DNA of 64,000 nt from Bradyrhizobium frederickii (lineage in GTDB: Bacteria > Pseudomonadota > Alphaproteobacteria > Rhizobiales > Xanthobacteraceae), in NCBI RefSeq assembly GCF_004570865.1, contig NZ_SPQS01000019.1, forward strand, positions 107,924 through 171,923, given 5' to 3'. The notes below the pieces were generated by a model. That model was not told the origin of the DNA, searched no databases, and saw only the letters and a list, made by a program, of their open reading frames with translations. Positions 15,487 through 25,634 of the stretch are shown here, one piece after another (position 1 is the first letter of the stretch; every line of letters begins with the position of its first letter). The position numbers were made by a program, and so were the translations under genes.

Positions 15487-15693
15487 TTACTTCGACGAGA
15501 TCCGGACCCAGTCCTTGTGCGCGCGATCGCGCAGCGCATCCCAATCCGCCTTGGCGACGTCCCAGTTCACGATGGTGCGATTGGTGACCGCGACCTGGCC
15601 ATTGGCGACGGAGGACGTCTGCATGGAATCATAGACATAGACGCCGCCCGCGAGCAGCAGCGCGCCCAAAATCATTCCGAAAAAAGTCTGCAT
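15487..15693 (-). CDS. small membrane-anchored protein, 68 aa
   Basis: One N-terminal hydrophobic segment (MQTFFGMILGALLLAGGVYVYDSM) and a 45-residue soluble tail ending in TIVNWDVAKADWDALRDRAHKDWVRISSK. The tail is predicted helical, with repeated Trp-Asp pairs. No cleavage site is obvious, so it is likely a bitopic inner-membrane protein. I do not recognise a characterised family. It is downstream of the alpha/beta hydrolase on the same strand (82-bp gap). Confidence 0.65.
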   Translation of the reverse strand: MQTFFGMILGALLLAGGVYVYDSMQTSSVANGQVAVTNRTIVNWDVAKADWDALRDRAHKDWVRISSK

Positions 15694-15774
15694 GGCGAAC
15701 CTCCGGTGACGGGCGATAACGTCGGCCCGGTCAGATGGTTCCCCGGCACTGCGGCGCGGATAAGGAGAGGTCGT

Positions 15775-16845
15775 TCATCCCGCATTCAGCCACTGCACCA
15801 GCTCCGCGTTGATCTCGCGCGGATAGGTGTGGCTGAGATCGCCGATCTCGCGATAGGTGACGTCAGCGCCGGCGGCTGCGAGCGCCGCTTGCGTCTGGCG
15901 CGCGGTCTGCACCGGAAACATCCAGTCGAGCTTGCCGTGAGTGATGAAGATCGGCAGCCCCTGCAGGCGCGTGGCGTTCGCCATCTCCGCCATCAGCGGA
16001 TGGAAGGTTGCGGACACCGGCGCCAGATGGGTGAAGGGCGAGGCACCGTCGAGCCCGCTCACGTAACAGAAGGTGCCGCCGTCGCTCATGCCGGTCAGCA
16101 GCATGCGCGAAGCGTCGACGGCCCAGCGGCTGCGCACGGTCTCCAGGATACGCATGAGATTGGGCGTGTCGGCATCATCCCCCATCAGCGCCCAGGTCGG
16201 GCCGGTCGCGGTCGGCGCTACCAGGATGGCACCGAGGCTGCGGGCGTCGCGCAGCCAGCTCCACAGGAAGCCGCGTCCGTTGCCGCTGCCGCCATGCAGC
16301 GCCATCACCAGCGGCATGGCCCGACCTCGCGTGTAATATTCGGGCACGTAGACCGAGAAGCCGCCGCGGCTGCCGGGTTCGTTGTGATCGTGGAAGATGC
16401 CGGTATCTTCGCCTGCGCGGGCTTCGAGCCGAGACAGCATGTCCGCATTGTCGCGATTGGCGGCGTTGAGGAAGAAGTTGCTCACCGGCGGAAACTGCAT
16501 CGCCAGCGGATAAAGCGCCTCCTGCGCGCGCGGCAGGTGGCGCAACGCGCGGAACACCGCGACGAGATCGCCGTTGCCGCGCTCGACCTCACGGATGCCG
16601 GCAAAGGCGGCGAGCGTCTCGTCGCAGGCCGTATCGAGCCGAACGCGCAGGCCGGCGAACTGGTCCGGCCAATCTCCGGTCGTAGCCCGTGCCGTCCGCA
16701 GCACCTCGTCCGGTGCGCCGACCGCGTTCATCACGGACGCAAAGGCCGGCGGATGCAGATGCCGGGCGAAGAACCCGAGCGCCTCCAGCGCATTGAGCAG
16801 CGGCGGCAGCACGGCCACGATGTCGTCGATCACGGCCTCGCTCAT
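15775..16845 (-). CDS. alpha/beta hydrolase (phospholipase/carboxylesterase type)
   Basis: 356 residues without signal peptide. N-terminal helical region (1-150) and a C-terminal serine-hydrolase fold (165-356): oxyanion loop ALHGGSGNGRG, nucleophile Ser in TGMSDGGTF, catalytic Asp in THGKLDWMFPV, and His in GDLSHTYP. The short lid and GMSDGG elbow are like dienelactone-hydrolase/esterase-family enzymes. Its start lies 23 bases after the stop of the upstream PDZ protein gene, so the two are probably one transcript. Substrate unknown; the 150-residue helical N-terminus is not a standard part of the family. Confidence 0.82.
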   Translation of the reverse strand: MSEAVIDDIVAVLPPLLNALEALGFFARHLHPPAFASVMNAVGAPDEVLRTARATTGDWPDQFAGLRVRLDTACDETLAAFAGIREVERGNGDLVAVFRALRHLPRAQEALYPLAMQFPPVSNFFLNAANRDNADMLSRLEARAGEDTGIFHDHNEPGSRGGFSVYVPEYYTRGRAMPLVMALHGGSGNGRGFLWSWLRDARSLGAILVAPTATGPTWALMGDDADTPNLMRILETVRSRWAVDASRMLLTGMSDGGTFCYVSGLDGASPFTHLAPVSATFHPLMAEMANATRLQGLPIFITHGKLDWMFPVQTARQTQAALAAAGADVTYREIGDLSHTYPREINAELVQWLNAG

Positions 16846-16867
16846 CGCGGCTTCCTTCAGCGGATAG

Positions 16868-17839
16868 TCAATGCAGCTTCGGCGCCTTCAGCAGCTTGAA
16901 GCGGTCGGTCGAGGCCACCGTGACATCGAAGGTGACGCCTTCGTGGTGCACGGTGAGCGGCACGTCGACGCCGGCGGCGCCGAGCGCCCACATCTTCTTG
17001 TAGAACGCGGTCTGGCTGGTGACCTTGTCGCCGTCGACGGCGAGGATGACGTCGCCGGCCTTGAGCTCGGCGCGCGCGGCCGGACCGTTGGCGGAGATTC
17101 CGATCACCACCACGCGATTGTCGATCTCGGTCGAGTAGAGCCCGAGCCAGGGCCGCGCCGGCTTGTTGACGCGGCCGAACTTGCGCAAGTCCTCCAGGAT
17201 CGGCTTCAACAGGTCGATCGGGACGATCATGTTGACGTGCTCGGCCTTGCCGCCGCGTTCACGCTCCAGCTGAAGCGAGCCGATGCCGATCAACTCGCCG
17301 CGCTCGTTGAGTAGTGCGGTGCCGCCCCAGTTCGGATGCGCGGGATAGGTGAAGATGGCTTCATCCAGCAGATATTCCCAATAGCCGGCGAATTCCTGCT
17401 TGGCCACGATCTGGCTCGCGACCGAGCGCGTGCGGCCGCCGGCGCCGCCGACCACGACGCGGTCGCCGATCCGGGTGTCTGCCGAGTTGCCTAGCGCCAG
17501 GGGCTCGACGTCAAGCTCACCGAGCGCCTGCACCAGGCCGAAGCCGGTCTCGGCATCGAAGCCGAGCGCATGACCCTCGACCACGCGTCCGTCCGCGCGG
17601 TGCAGCCACACCGATTCCGCCTCGGTGATGAGATAGCCGATTGTGAGCACCAGCCCGTCGTCGATCACGACGCCGTTGCCGGCGCGTTCGGTGCCCAGCG
17701 TCTCGGCGCTGAAGGCGTCCGGCGGGATGATGGCGTGCAGGCCGACGATGGATCCGAGTGCGCGGTCGAGGTCGAATCCGTAGTCGCTCGCACGCGGCTG
17801 ATTGGCCGGCGGCACTCTCCATTCGGTCAGGGTGGACAT
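16868..17839 (-). CDS. trypsin-fold PDZ protein lacking the catalytic triad (pseudo-protease)
   Basis: 323 residues resembling DegP/HtrA-type trypsin domain plus one C-terminal PDZ domain (about 228-310, WLGLYSTEIDNRVVVIGI...AGDVILAVDG). All three catalytic positions appear replaced: the usual LTAAHVV reads VLTIGYLI (Tyr69 for His), the Asp of the D-x-x-TDLAV motif reads DAETGFGLV (Gly99), and GNSGGPL reads HPNWGGTAL (Trp171 for Ser). No signal peptide, so probably cytoplasmic. Start chosen at 17839 because CCAGGAGAAACTCC precedes it; an ATG at 17863 is less likely. Likely co-transcribed with the downstream hydrolase and may act as its binding or scaffold partner (inference). Confidence 0.85.
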   Translation of the reverse strand: MSTLTEWRVPPANQPRASDYGFDLDRALGSIVGLHAIIPPDAFSAETLGTERAGNGVVIDDGLVLTIGYLITEAESVWLHRADGRVVEGHALGFDAETGFGLVQALGELDVEPLALGNSADTRIGDRVVVGGAGGRTRSVASQIVAKQEFAGYWEYLLDEAIFTYPAHPNWGGTALLNERGELIGIGSLQLERERGGKAEHVNMIVPIDLLKPILEDLRKFGRVNKPARPWLGLYSTEIDNRVVVIGISANGPAARAELKAGDVILAVDGDKVTSQTAFYKKMWALGAAGVDVPLTVHHEGVTFDVTVASTDRFKLLKAPKLH

Positions 17840-18125
17840 GGAGTTTCTCCTGGCTGAGAACATCGCTGCCGTGCTGGCGGAACGACGTACGATGCATGGA
17901 CAATTTAGGCCGGGAGAGGCCGTCTTGAAAGCCTCGTTCCCAACTATTCGCGAGAGCGCCGCGTGAAATCTTCGAAAGGCACATAGGCACCTCGTGCGCC
18001 GGCGGCGGGCACCCCCTCAATCCGGCATGCGCCGCATGGCTGGTGTCCGGCGCGGCGCTAGGCGCCGTGCAATGAAGCTGCTAACCATTGCCGCTTCGTT
18101 TGACCAAGGGATCACGGATCGAAGC

Positions 18126-19544
18126 ATGGATAACCGCAGCGACATCTGGCGTGGCGTCGACACGATCAAGGCGCGTTTCATCGACCTCAGCGACAGGGTC
18201 TGGGGCATGCCCGAGGTGTGCTACACCGAGGCGCGGTCCGCCGCCGAGCATCTCGCCGAGCTGCGTCATCAGGGTTTCCGCGTCACCGAGAACGTCGCCG
18301 GCATTCCGACCGCGGTGATGGGCGAGTGGGGCGAGGGCGGTCCCGTCATCGCCTTCATGGGAGAATATGACGCGCTGCCCGGCCTCAGCCAGGAAGCGGG
18401 CGTCGCCGAACATCGTCCGGTCGAAGCCGGCGGGCACGGCCATGGCTGTGGTCACAACCTGCTCGGTTCCGCCGCGCTGCTCGCCGCGACCGCGGTGAAG
18501 GACTGGCTCGCCGAGAACAAGGTGCCCGGTCGCGTGCGTTATTATGGCTGCCCGGCTGAAGAAGGCGGCGCGGCCAAGGCGTTCATGGTGCGCTCCGGCG
18601 CGTTCGAGGACGCCGACATCGCCATCACCTGGCATCCGCACAGCTTCTGGGAGGTCGCGGTGACGCCGTCGCTCGCCAACACGCGCGCGGACTTCATCTT
18701 CACCGGCCGGACCTCGCATGCCGCGGCCTCGCCGCATCTCGGCCGTTCCGCGCTCGACGCGGTGGAATTGATGAATGTCGGCGTGAACTACATGCGCGAG
18801 CACATGCCGAGCGACGCGCGCGTGCACTACGCGCTGCTCGATACCGGCGGCATCGCACCGAACGTGGTGCAGGCCCACGCGCGGGTGCGCTATTCGATCC
18901 GCGCCCGTGATCTGCCCGGCATGAACGAGCTGGTCGAGCGCGTGTCCAAGATCGCGCAAGGCGCGGCGCTGATGACGGAAACCAAGGTGGAGATGAAGAT
19001 CATCTCCGCAGTCTCCAACATCCTGCCGAACGCGCCGCTGGAGCAGGCGCTGCACCGGGTCATGGAAGAGCTCGGACCGCCGCATTTCGACGATGCTGAC
19101 AAGAGCTTTGCCGGCCAGATCCGCGCGACGCTGAGCGACAAGGACATTGCGTCGGTCTATTACGCGATCGGCATGGAGCCGACCGATCGGCCGCTGGCCG
19201 ACTTCCTGGTGCCGCTCGATGCCAAGCGCAATCCGCTGGTCGGTTCGACCGACGTCGGCGACGTCAGCTGGGTGGTGCCGACCGTGCAGGTTCACGCACC
19301 CACGGTTGCGATCGGCACGCCGTTCCACACCTGGCAGGTGGTGGCGCAGGGCAAGAGCCCGCATGCCCACAAGGCCATGGTGCAGGCGGCCAAGGCGATG
19401 GCCGGTCTCGGCATCAAGGCGCTGACGGATCCGGAACTGATCAAGGCGGCCAAGGCCGACCTGAAGAAGCGGACGGCGAGAACACCGTATGTCTGTCCGC
19501 TGCCGGATCACGTCGAGCCGCCGCTCGACATGTCCATCGCGTAA
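18126..19544 (+). CDS. M20-family amidohydrolase (AbgB/p-aminobenzoyl-glutamate hydrolase-like)
   Basis: 472-residue metal-dependent amidohydrolase of the M20D peptidase group. Metal-site landmarks: GEYDALPGLSQ, GGHGHGCGHNLLG, PAEEGGAAK and WHPH; a lid/dimerisation domain lies in the middle (TSHAAASPHLGRSALDAVELM) and the C-terminal His is in PFHTWQV. Such enzymes hydrolyse N-acyl or peptide amide bonds, for example aminobenzoyl-glutamate. The ATG at 18126 opens the conserved region; an upstream extension has no coding character. It is followed on the same strand by a complete peptide-type ABC importer, so the substrate is likely imported by it. Confidence 0.9.
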   Translation: MDNRSDIWRGVDTIKARFIDLSDRVWGMPEVCYTEARSAAEHLAELRHQGFRVTENVAGIPTAVMGEWGEGGPVIAFMGEYDALPGLSQEAGVAEHRPVEAGGHGHGCGHNLLGSAALLAATAVKDWLAENKVPGRVRYYGCPAEEGGAAKAFMVRSGAFEDADIAITWHPHSFWEVAVTPSLANTRADFIFTGRTSHAAASPHLGRSALDAVELMNVGVNYMREHMPSDARVHYALLDTGGIAPNVVQAHARVRYSIRARDLPGMNELVERVSKIAQGAALMTETKVEMKIISAVSNILPNAPLEQALHRVMEELGPPHFDDADKSFAGQIRATLSDKDIASVYYAIGMEPTDRPLADFLVPLDAKRNPLVGSTDVGDVSWVVPTVQVHAPTVAIGTPFHTWQVVAQGKSPHAHKAMVQAAKAMAGLGIKALTDPELIKAAKADLKKRTARTPYVCPLPDHVEPPLDMSIA

Positions 19545-19805
19545 AATTTTGCCTCGATACTTCGTCTGATCGGACGAACAAATTTTCCGCAGTGCAGCGA
19601 GCAATCCAGCGTGTTTTGATGCTGGATTGCCGCACGGATGGGCTGCGGAACGCAGTTTTGCCCAACAGACAGCCAGAAGACCGTTTGCATACACACGGTC
19701 CCAGTTGACGCGCCCCCCATTCGGTGTGCCATCTACTGCCAGCTATTTGGGCGGCCGCCTCTGTCGGCCGTCTTCATCACGATGGGAACCAGACGGGGGA
19801 CAACC
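19545..19805 (+). promoter_or_regulatory. spacer with two palindromes upstream of the ABC importer operon
   Basis: Contains TTCGTC (19561-19566) / GACGAA (19573-19578), and a perfect 10-bp stem GCAATCCAGC (19601-19610) / GCTGGATTGC (19621-19630) with a 10-base loop. Neither is followed by a T-run. The first could be an operator; the second could be a terminator of the amidohydrolase transcript or a regulatory hairpin in the leader of the importer operon. Confidence 0.4.
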
Positions 19806-21596
19806 ATGCTGGATAAAGAACTGCGTTCGATGATCGGGCAGGTGAAGGACGGACGGATGGATCGCCGCGCCTTCATCAAGCGCATGGCCGCGGTCGGTCT
19901 CACCGCCCCTCTGGCCAATCAGATCCTCGCGCTCGGCGGCGTCGCCATGGCCGAGGGCGCCTCGACCTACAAGCCGACCAAGCGCGGCGGCGGCGGTGCG
20001 CTGAAGCTGTTGTGGTGGCAGGGACCGACCTTGCTCAATCCGCATTTCGCCACCGGCACCAAGGACCAGGACGGCTCGCGCCTGTTCTACGAACCGCTCG
20101 CCTGCTGGGATCCGGACGGCAACATGAAGCTGGTGCTGGCGGCGGAGATCCCGTCGATCCAGAACGGCCTGCTCGCCGCCGACGGCAAGTCGGTGACGTG
20201 GAAGCTGAAGCCCGGCGTGAAATGGCATGACGGCAAGCCGTTCACGGCCGATGACGTGGTGTTCAACTGGGAATACGCCAAGGACCCGGCGACCTCCGCG
20301 ATCACCGTCGGCGTTCATCGCGACATCGTCGTCGAAAAGATCGACGATCTCACCGTGCGCATCAATTTCCCCAAGCCGACACCGTTCTGGGCCGAGGCTT
20401 TCGTCGGTGCTCCGAACTGCATCATCCCCAAGCATCTCTTTGCCGAGTACAAGGGCAGCAAATCCCGAGAGGCGCCGAACAATCTGGCGCCGGTCGGCAC
20501 CGGCCCCTACAAGTTCGTCGAGTTCAAGCCGGGCGATCTCGTCCGCGGGGTGCTCAATCCCGACTACCACATGCCCAACCGCCCCTATTTCGACACCCTC
20601 GAGATGAAGGGCGGCGGCGATGCCGTCTCAGCGGCGCGCGCGGTGATCCAGACCGGCGAATATGACTTCGGATACAACATCCAGGTGGAAGACGACGTCC
20701 TGCTGCGGCTCGAGAAGGGCGGCAAGGGCAAGGCGATCTACGCCGTCGGCGGCGACACCGAATTCATCGCGCTGAACTCGACCGATCCCAACACCGAGGT
20801 CGACGGTGAACGCTCGTCGATCAAGACCAAGCATCCGCTGTTCTCCGACCCCGCCGTGCGCAAGGCGCTGTCGCTGCTGGTCGACCGCGAGTCCGTCAAG
20901 AAGGCGATCTACGGCCGCGCCGGCCGCACGACGGCCAACTTTCTCAATGGCCCCGAAAAGTTCGTGTCCAAGAACACGAGCTGGGAATTCAGCATCGAAA
21001 AGGCCAGCAAGATTCTGGGTGACGCCGGCTGGAAGCCGGGCGCGGACGGCATCCGCGAGAAGGACGGCAAGAAGCTGAAGCTGCTCTACCAGACCTCGAT
21101 CAACGGACCGCGCCAGAAGACCCAGGCCATCGTCAAGCAGGCCTGCCAGAAGGCGGGCATCGAAGTCGAACTGAAATCGGTGGTCGCCACCGTGTTCTTC
21201 TCATCCGACGTCGGCAATCCCGATACCTATCCGAAGTTCTACGCCGATATGCAGATGTTCCAGATCCCGATGAGTCAGCCGGATCCCTCGCAGCACATGC
21301 GCCGCTACGTTTCGGCGAACGTGGCGACCAAGGAGAACAAATGGCAGGGCCAGAATTTCCCGCGTTACGTCAACAAGGAGTATGACCAGACCATCGAGGC
21401 CGCGGAAGGCGAGATGGATCCGGTCAAGCGTGCCTCGCTCTACATCAAGGCCAATGATCTGCTGATCCGCGACACGGTGTTCATCCCGGTGCAGCACCGC
21501 CTCAAGGTGGAAGCTGCGGCCAATAATCTGCGTTGCATCATCAGCGGCTGGGCCAACGAAACCGACAACCTGTTCGATTGGTACCGGGAGGAATGA
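19806..21596 (+). CDS. ABC transporter substrate-binding protein, peptide family 5
   Basis: 596-residue periplasmic receptor, the first gene of a five-gene importer operon. N-terminus carries a twin-arginine-type signal (DRRAFIKRMAAVGLTAPLA) after about 20 residues that read MLDKELRSMIGQVKDGRM, an arrangement seen in Tat-exported receptors of this family. Landmarks: KLLWWQGPTLLNPHFATGTK, KWHDGKPFTADDVVF, NLAPVGTGPYKF, and the C-terminal RDTVFIPVQHR. Start at ATG 19806. Neighbours downstream are two permeases and two ATPases in the usual Dpp/Opp order. With the M20 amidohydrolase upstream, the solute is probably an N-acyl amino acid or peptide. Confidence 0.92.
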   Translation: MLDKELRSMIGQVKDGRMDRRAFIKRMAAVGLTAPLANQILALGGVAMAEGASTYKPTKRGGGGALKLLWWQGPTLLNPHFATGTKDQDGSRLFYEPLACWDPDGNMKLVLAAEIPSIQNGLLAADGKSVTWKLKPGVKWHDGKPFTADDVVFNWEYAKDPATSAITVGVHRDIVVEKIDDLTVRINFPKPTPFWAEAFVGAPNCIIPKHLFAEYKGSKSREAPNNLAPVGTGPYKFVEFKPGDLVRGVLNPDYHMPNRPYFDTLEMKGGGDAVSAARAVIQTGEYDFGYNIQVEDDVLLRLEKGGKGKAIYAVGGDTEFIALNSTDPNTEVDGERSSIKTKHPLFSDPAVRKALSLLVDRESVKKAIYGRAGRTTANFLNGPEKFVSKNTSWEFSIEKASKILGDAGWKPGADGIREKDGKKLKLLYQTSINGPRQKTQAIVKQACQKAGIEVELKSVVATVFFSSDVGNPDTYPKFYADMQMFQIPMSQPDPSQHMRRYVSANVATKENKWQGQNFPRYVNKEYDQTIEAAEGEMDPVKRASLYIKANDLLIRDTVFIPVQHRLKVEAAANNLRCIISGWANETDNLFDWYREE

Positions 21597-21624
21597 TCGC
21601 GCAGACATAGACGGGATTTTCCCC

Positions 21625-22584
21625 ATGAGTCAGTATGTCCTGCGTCGCCTGTTGATCGCCGTTCCGAGCCTGCTGGGCATTTCGCTGGTGCTATTCGTGG
21701 TGCTGGCGCTTGCCCCGGGCGATCCCTTTTCGGAGCTGACGACCAATCCGAACGTGCCGCCGGAAGTGGCCGCGTCGCTTCGGGCCAAATTCGGTCTCGA
21801 TGATCCGATCTATCTCCGTTACCTGCACTGGCTCAGCGCCATGCTGCACGGCGACTGGGGTTTTTCCTTCGTCAGCCGGATGGACGTCGACCAGCTGATC
21901 CTCCAGCGCCTGCCGGCCACGCTCTACGTGATCGGCTCGGCGCAGCTCCTGGCACTGCTGATCGCGATTCCCGTCGGCGTCTACGCCGCGACGAAGCCCT
22001 ATTCGCTGTTCGATCAGGTCGCGAACACGCTCGCCTTCGTCGGTTTCTCGCTTCCGACCTTCTTCACCGGCATTCTGTTCATCCTGATCTTCTCGATCAC
22101 GCTGGACTGGCTGCCGTTCGTCTATACCACCGACATCAAGGCGACCGGGATCCGCTGGGTGCTGGAAATGATCCGCCAGGCGATCATGCCGGTGGCGGTG
22201 CTCGGCCTGTTCCAGGCTGCGTCCATGACGCGCTTCGTGCGCTCGGCGATGCTCGACGTGATCCGTCTTGATTATGTCACCACGGCGCGCGCCAAGGGCC
22301 TCGGCCAGGCCAAGGTCATCGTCAAGCACGTGATGCGCAACGCCATGATCCCGGTCGTGACGCTGATCGCCTTGCAGATGCCGGCGGTGTTCGGCGGCGC
22401 GATCGTCACCGAGCAGATCTTCCGTATCCCCGGCATCGGCTCGCTGCTGATCTCTTCCATTCTTTCCAACGACACGCCGGTGGTGATGGCCGTCACCTTC
22501 GTCTTCGCGTGCCTCGTCGTGCTGTTCAACCTCATCGCGGACGTGCTTTATGGCTGGCTTGACCCTCGCATCTCCTTCCGCTGA
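21625..22584 (+). CDS. ABC transporter permease, DppB/OppB type
   Basis: 319 residues, six TM helices. N-terminal MSQYVLRRLLIAVPSLLGISLVLF is the standard DppB start, with the APGDPF and RAKFGLDDP motifs in the periplasmic loop; the EAA-type ATPase-contact loop reads VTTARAKGLGQAKVIVKHVMRNAMIP near residue 220. Its 3' end overlaps the next permease by 35 bases, implying translational coupling. Confidence 0.95.
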   Translation: MSQYVLRRLLIAVPSLLGISLVLFVVLALAPGDPFSELTTNPNVPPEVAASLRAKFGLDDPIYLRYLHWLSAMLHGDWGFSFVSRMDVDQLILQRLPATLYVIGSAQLLALLIAIPVGVYAATKPYSLFDQVANTLAFVGFSLPTFFTGILFILIFSITLDWLPFVYTTDIKATGIRWVLEMIRQAIMPVAVLGLFQAASMTRFVRSAMLDVIRLDYVTTARAKGLGQAKVIVKHVMRNAMIPVVTLIALQMPAVFGGAIVTEQIFRIPGIGSLLISSILSNDTPVVMAVTFVFACLVVLFNLIADVLYGWLDPRISFR

Positions 22585-23466
22585 GCGGCGCGTCTACTCG
22601 CCCTGGCGCGAGACGTGGCGGCGCTATAGCCGGCACAAGCTCGCGGTGGTGAGTGCGGGCCTGCTCCTCATTCTGATCCTGGCAGTGGTGCTCGGCCCCT
22701 TCGTCTGGCGCGTCAAGATCGACGACATCGATATCGTTGCGGGCATGCAGGGGCCCTCGCTGGCCCATCCCTTCGGCACCGACGATCTGGGGCAGGACAT
22801 CCTGGCCCGCATGATCTATGGCGGGCGCATCTCGCTGGCGGTCGGTCTCGCCGCCATGCTGGTCTCGGTCCTGGTCGGCGTGCTGATCGGCGCGCTCGCC
22901 GGCATGTCGCGTGGTGCGCTCGGTCACGGCCTGATGTGGCTGACCGACCTGTTCCTGTCGCTGCCGCAACTACCGTTGCTGCTGCTGCTGATCTATCTGT
23001 TCCGCGACGGGCTGAAGCAGACGTTCGGACCCGAGGGCGGCATCTTCATCCTGATCGTGCTCGTGATCGGAGGCCTGCGCTGGATGCCGGTGGCGCGGCT
23101 CGTGCGCGCGCAGTTCCTGTCGATCCGCGAGAAGGAGTTCGTCGAGGCTGCACGCGCGCTCGGCGCCAGCCCGGTGCGGCAGGTGGTGCGGCACATCCTG
23201 CCCAATGCGCTCGGCCCCGTGATCATCGCCGGCACCATCGACGTCGCCGCCGCGATCATCGCGGAATCGACCCTATCCTTCCTCGGCCTCGGCTTCCCGC
23301 CGGACACCCCGACCTGGGGCCGGCTGCTCTACGACGCCAAGGACTTTCTCGACATCGGCCCGCACTGGGCGCTGTTTCCGGGCGGCGCGATCTTCATCGC
23401 GGTGGTCGCCATCAACTTCATCGGCGACGGTCTGCGTGACGCGCTCGATGCGCGACGGGTGATCTG

Positions 23467-23467
<1 letters not shown>
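22550..23467 (+). CDS. ABC transporter permease, DppC/OppC type
   Basis: 305 residues, six TM helices. Landmarks: WRRYSRHKLAVVSAGLLL at the N-terminus, HPFGTDDLGQDILARMIYGGRISL (DppC motif), and the EAA loop FVEAARALGASPVRQVVRHILPNALGP near 195-222. The start lies within the preceding permease gene (35-base overlap) and the stop overlaps the ATG of the first ATPase by one base. Confidence 0.95.
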
Positions 23468-24458
<991 letters not shown>

Positions 24459-24462
<4 letters not shown>

Positions 24463-25427
24463 GCGAACCCTTGCTCCGCGTCAGCGGCCTGAAGAAACAT
24501 TTCCCCGTGCTCGGCGGCCTGTTGTCGCGCCAGGTCGGCACCGTCTATGCGGTCGACGGCGTGTCGTTCTCGGTCAACCGCGGCGAGACGCTCGGTCTCG
24601 TCGGCGAATCCGGTTGCGGCAAGTCGACCACGGGACGCTGCGTGCTGCGCCTGATCGAGCCGACCGACGGCGAGGTCACCTTCGACGGCCAGGACGTGCG
24701 TCAGCTCAGCGGCAATGATCTGCGCGCGATGCGGCGCAACATGCAGCTGGTGTTCCAGGACCCGTTCGCCTCGCTCAATCCGCGCATGACGGTCGGTGCG
24801 ATTCTCGGCGAGGCGCTGATCATCCACAAGCTCGGATCCTCGGCAAAGGAGCGCGAGGAGCGCGTCGCCAGCCTGCTGGTCAAGGTGGGGCTCAAGGCCG
24901 AGCACATGCGGCGCTATCCGCACGAATTCTCCGGCGGCCAGCGCCAGCGCATCGTGATCGCGCGGGCGCTCGCGGTCGAGCCGAAGCTGATCGTCTGCGA
25001 CGAGCCGGTATCGGCGCTCGACGTGTCGATCCAGGCCCAGGTGATCAATCTGCTGGAAGACCTCCAGGCTGAGCTGAACCTCACCTATCTCTTCGTCGCG
25101 CACGACCTCTCGGTGGTCGAACACATCTCCGACCGCGTCGCGGTGATGTATCTCGGACGCATCGTGGAGCTGGCGAAGGCGAGCGATCTCTACCGCAATC
25201 CGCAGCATCCCTACACCAGGGCGCTGTTGTCGGCGGTGCCGGTGCCCGATCCCAAGCTGAAGCGGGAGCGCATCCGGCTCAAGGGCGACGTGCCGAGCCC
25301 GATGAAGCCGCCGTCGGGCTGCCACTTCCACACCCGCTGCCCGATCGCCCAACCGCGTTGCGCGGAGAGCGCGCCGGTGCTGAAGGAGGGGGCGGGCGGG
25401 CACTTCGTGGCGTGCCATCTGGCCTGA
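24459..25427 (+). CDS. ABC transporter ATP-binding protein, DppF/OppF type
   Basis: 322 residues. Walker A GESGCGKST, Q-loop LVFQDPFASLNPRM, signature FSGGQRQRIVIARAL, Walker B KLIVCDEPVSALD, H-loop FVAHDLSVV. C-terminal CHFHTRCPIAQPRC is the oligopeptide-type Cys-rich motif. The start overlaps the stop of the first ATPase (ATGA). This is the last gene of the importer operon. Confidence 0.95.
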
Positions 25428-25460
25428 AGGTGCCGCGCGAGGAGGATTTTACGCCGGCGC

Positions 25461-25634
25461 TCAGCGGGGCGGGCCGTTCGTCGTCCGCAGTGAATGGATG
25501 AAATCGACCACCGCCAGGATCACCACGCTAACCACAATGACGATGAGCGGAATGGCCTTGATCCAAACCACCAGAAACCCAAGAAATGTCATCATAAGCG
25601 CGAGGCCGATGAGTCCGGTGATCAGATTGGTCAT
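25461..25634 (-). CDS. small membrane protein, 57 aa, overlapping the amidase gene
   Basis: Two hydrophobic segments (MTNLITGLIGLALMMTFLGF and ALPL-like VVWIKAIPLIVIVVSVVILAVV) followed by a short polar tail DFIHSLRTTNGPPR. Start ATG 25634 is preceded by AAAGGAAAG at a good distance. The first 107 bases of the gene lie inside the 3' end of the amidase frame, on the same strand in a different frame. The hydrophobic profile is strongly non-random, so I regard this gene as the real use of the shared sequence. Function unknown. Confidence 0.65.
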   Translation of the reverse strand: MTNLITGLIGLALMMTFLGFLVVWIKAIPLIVIVVSVVILAVVDFIHSLRTTNGPPR

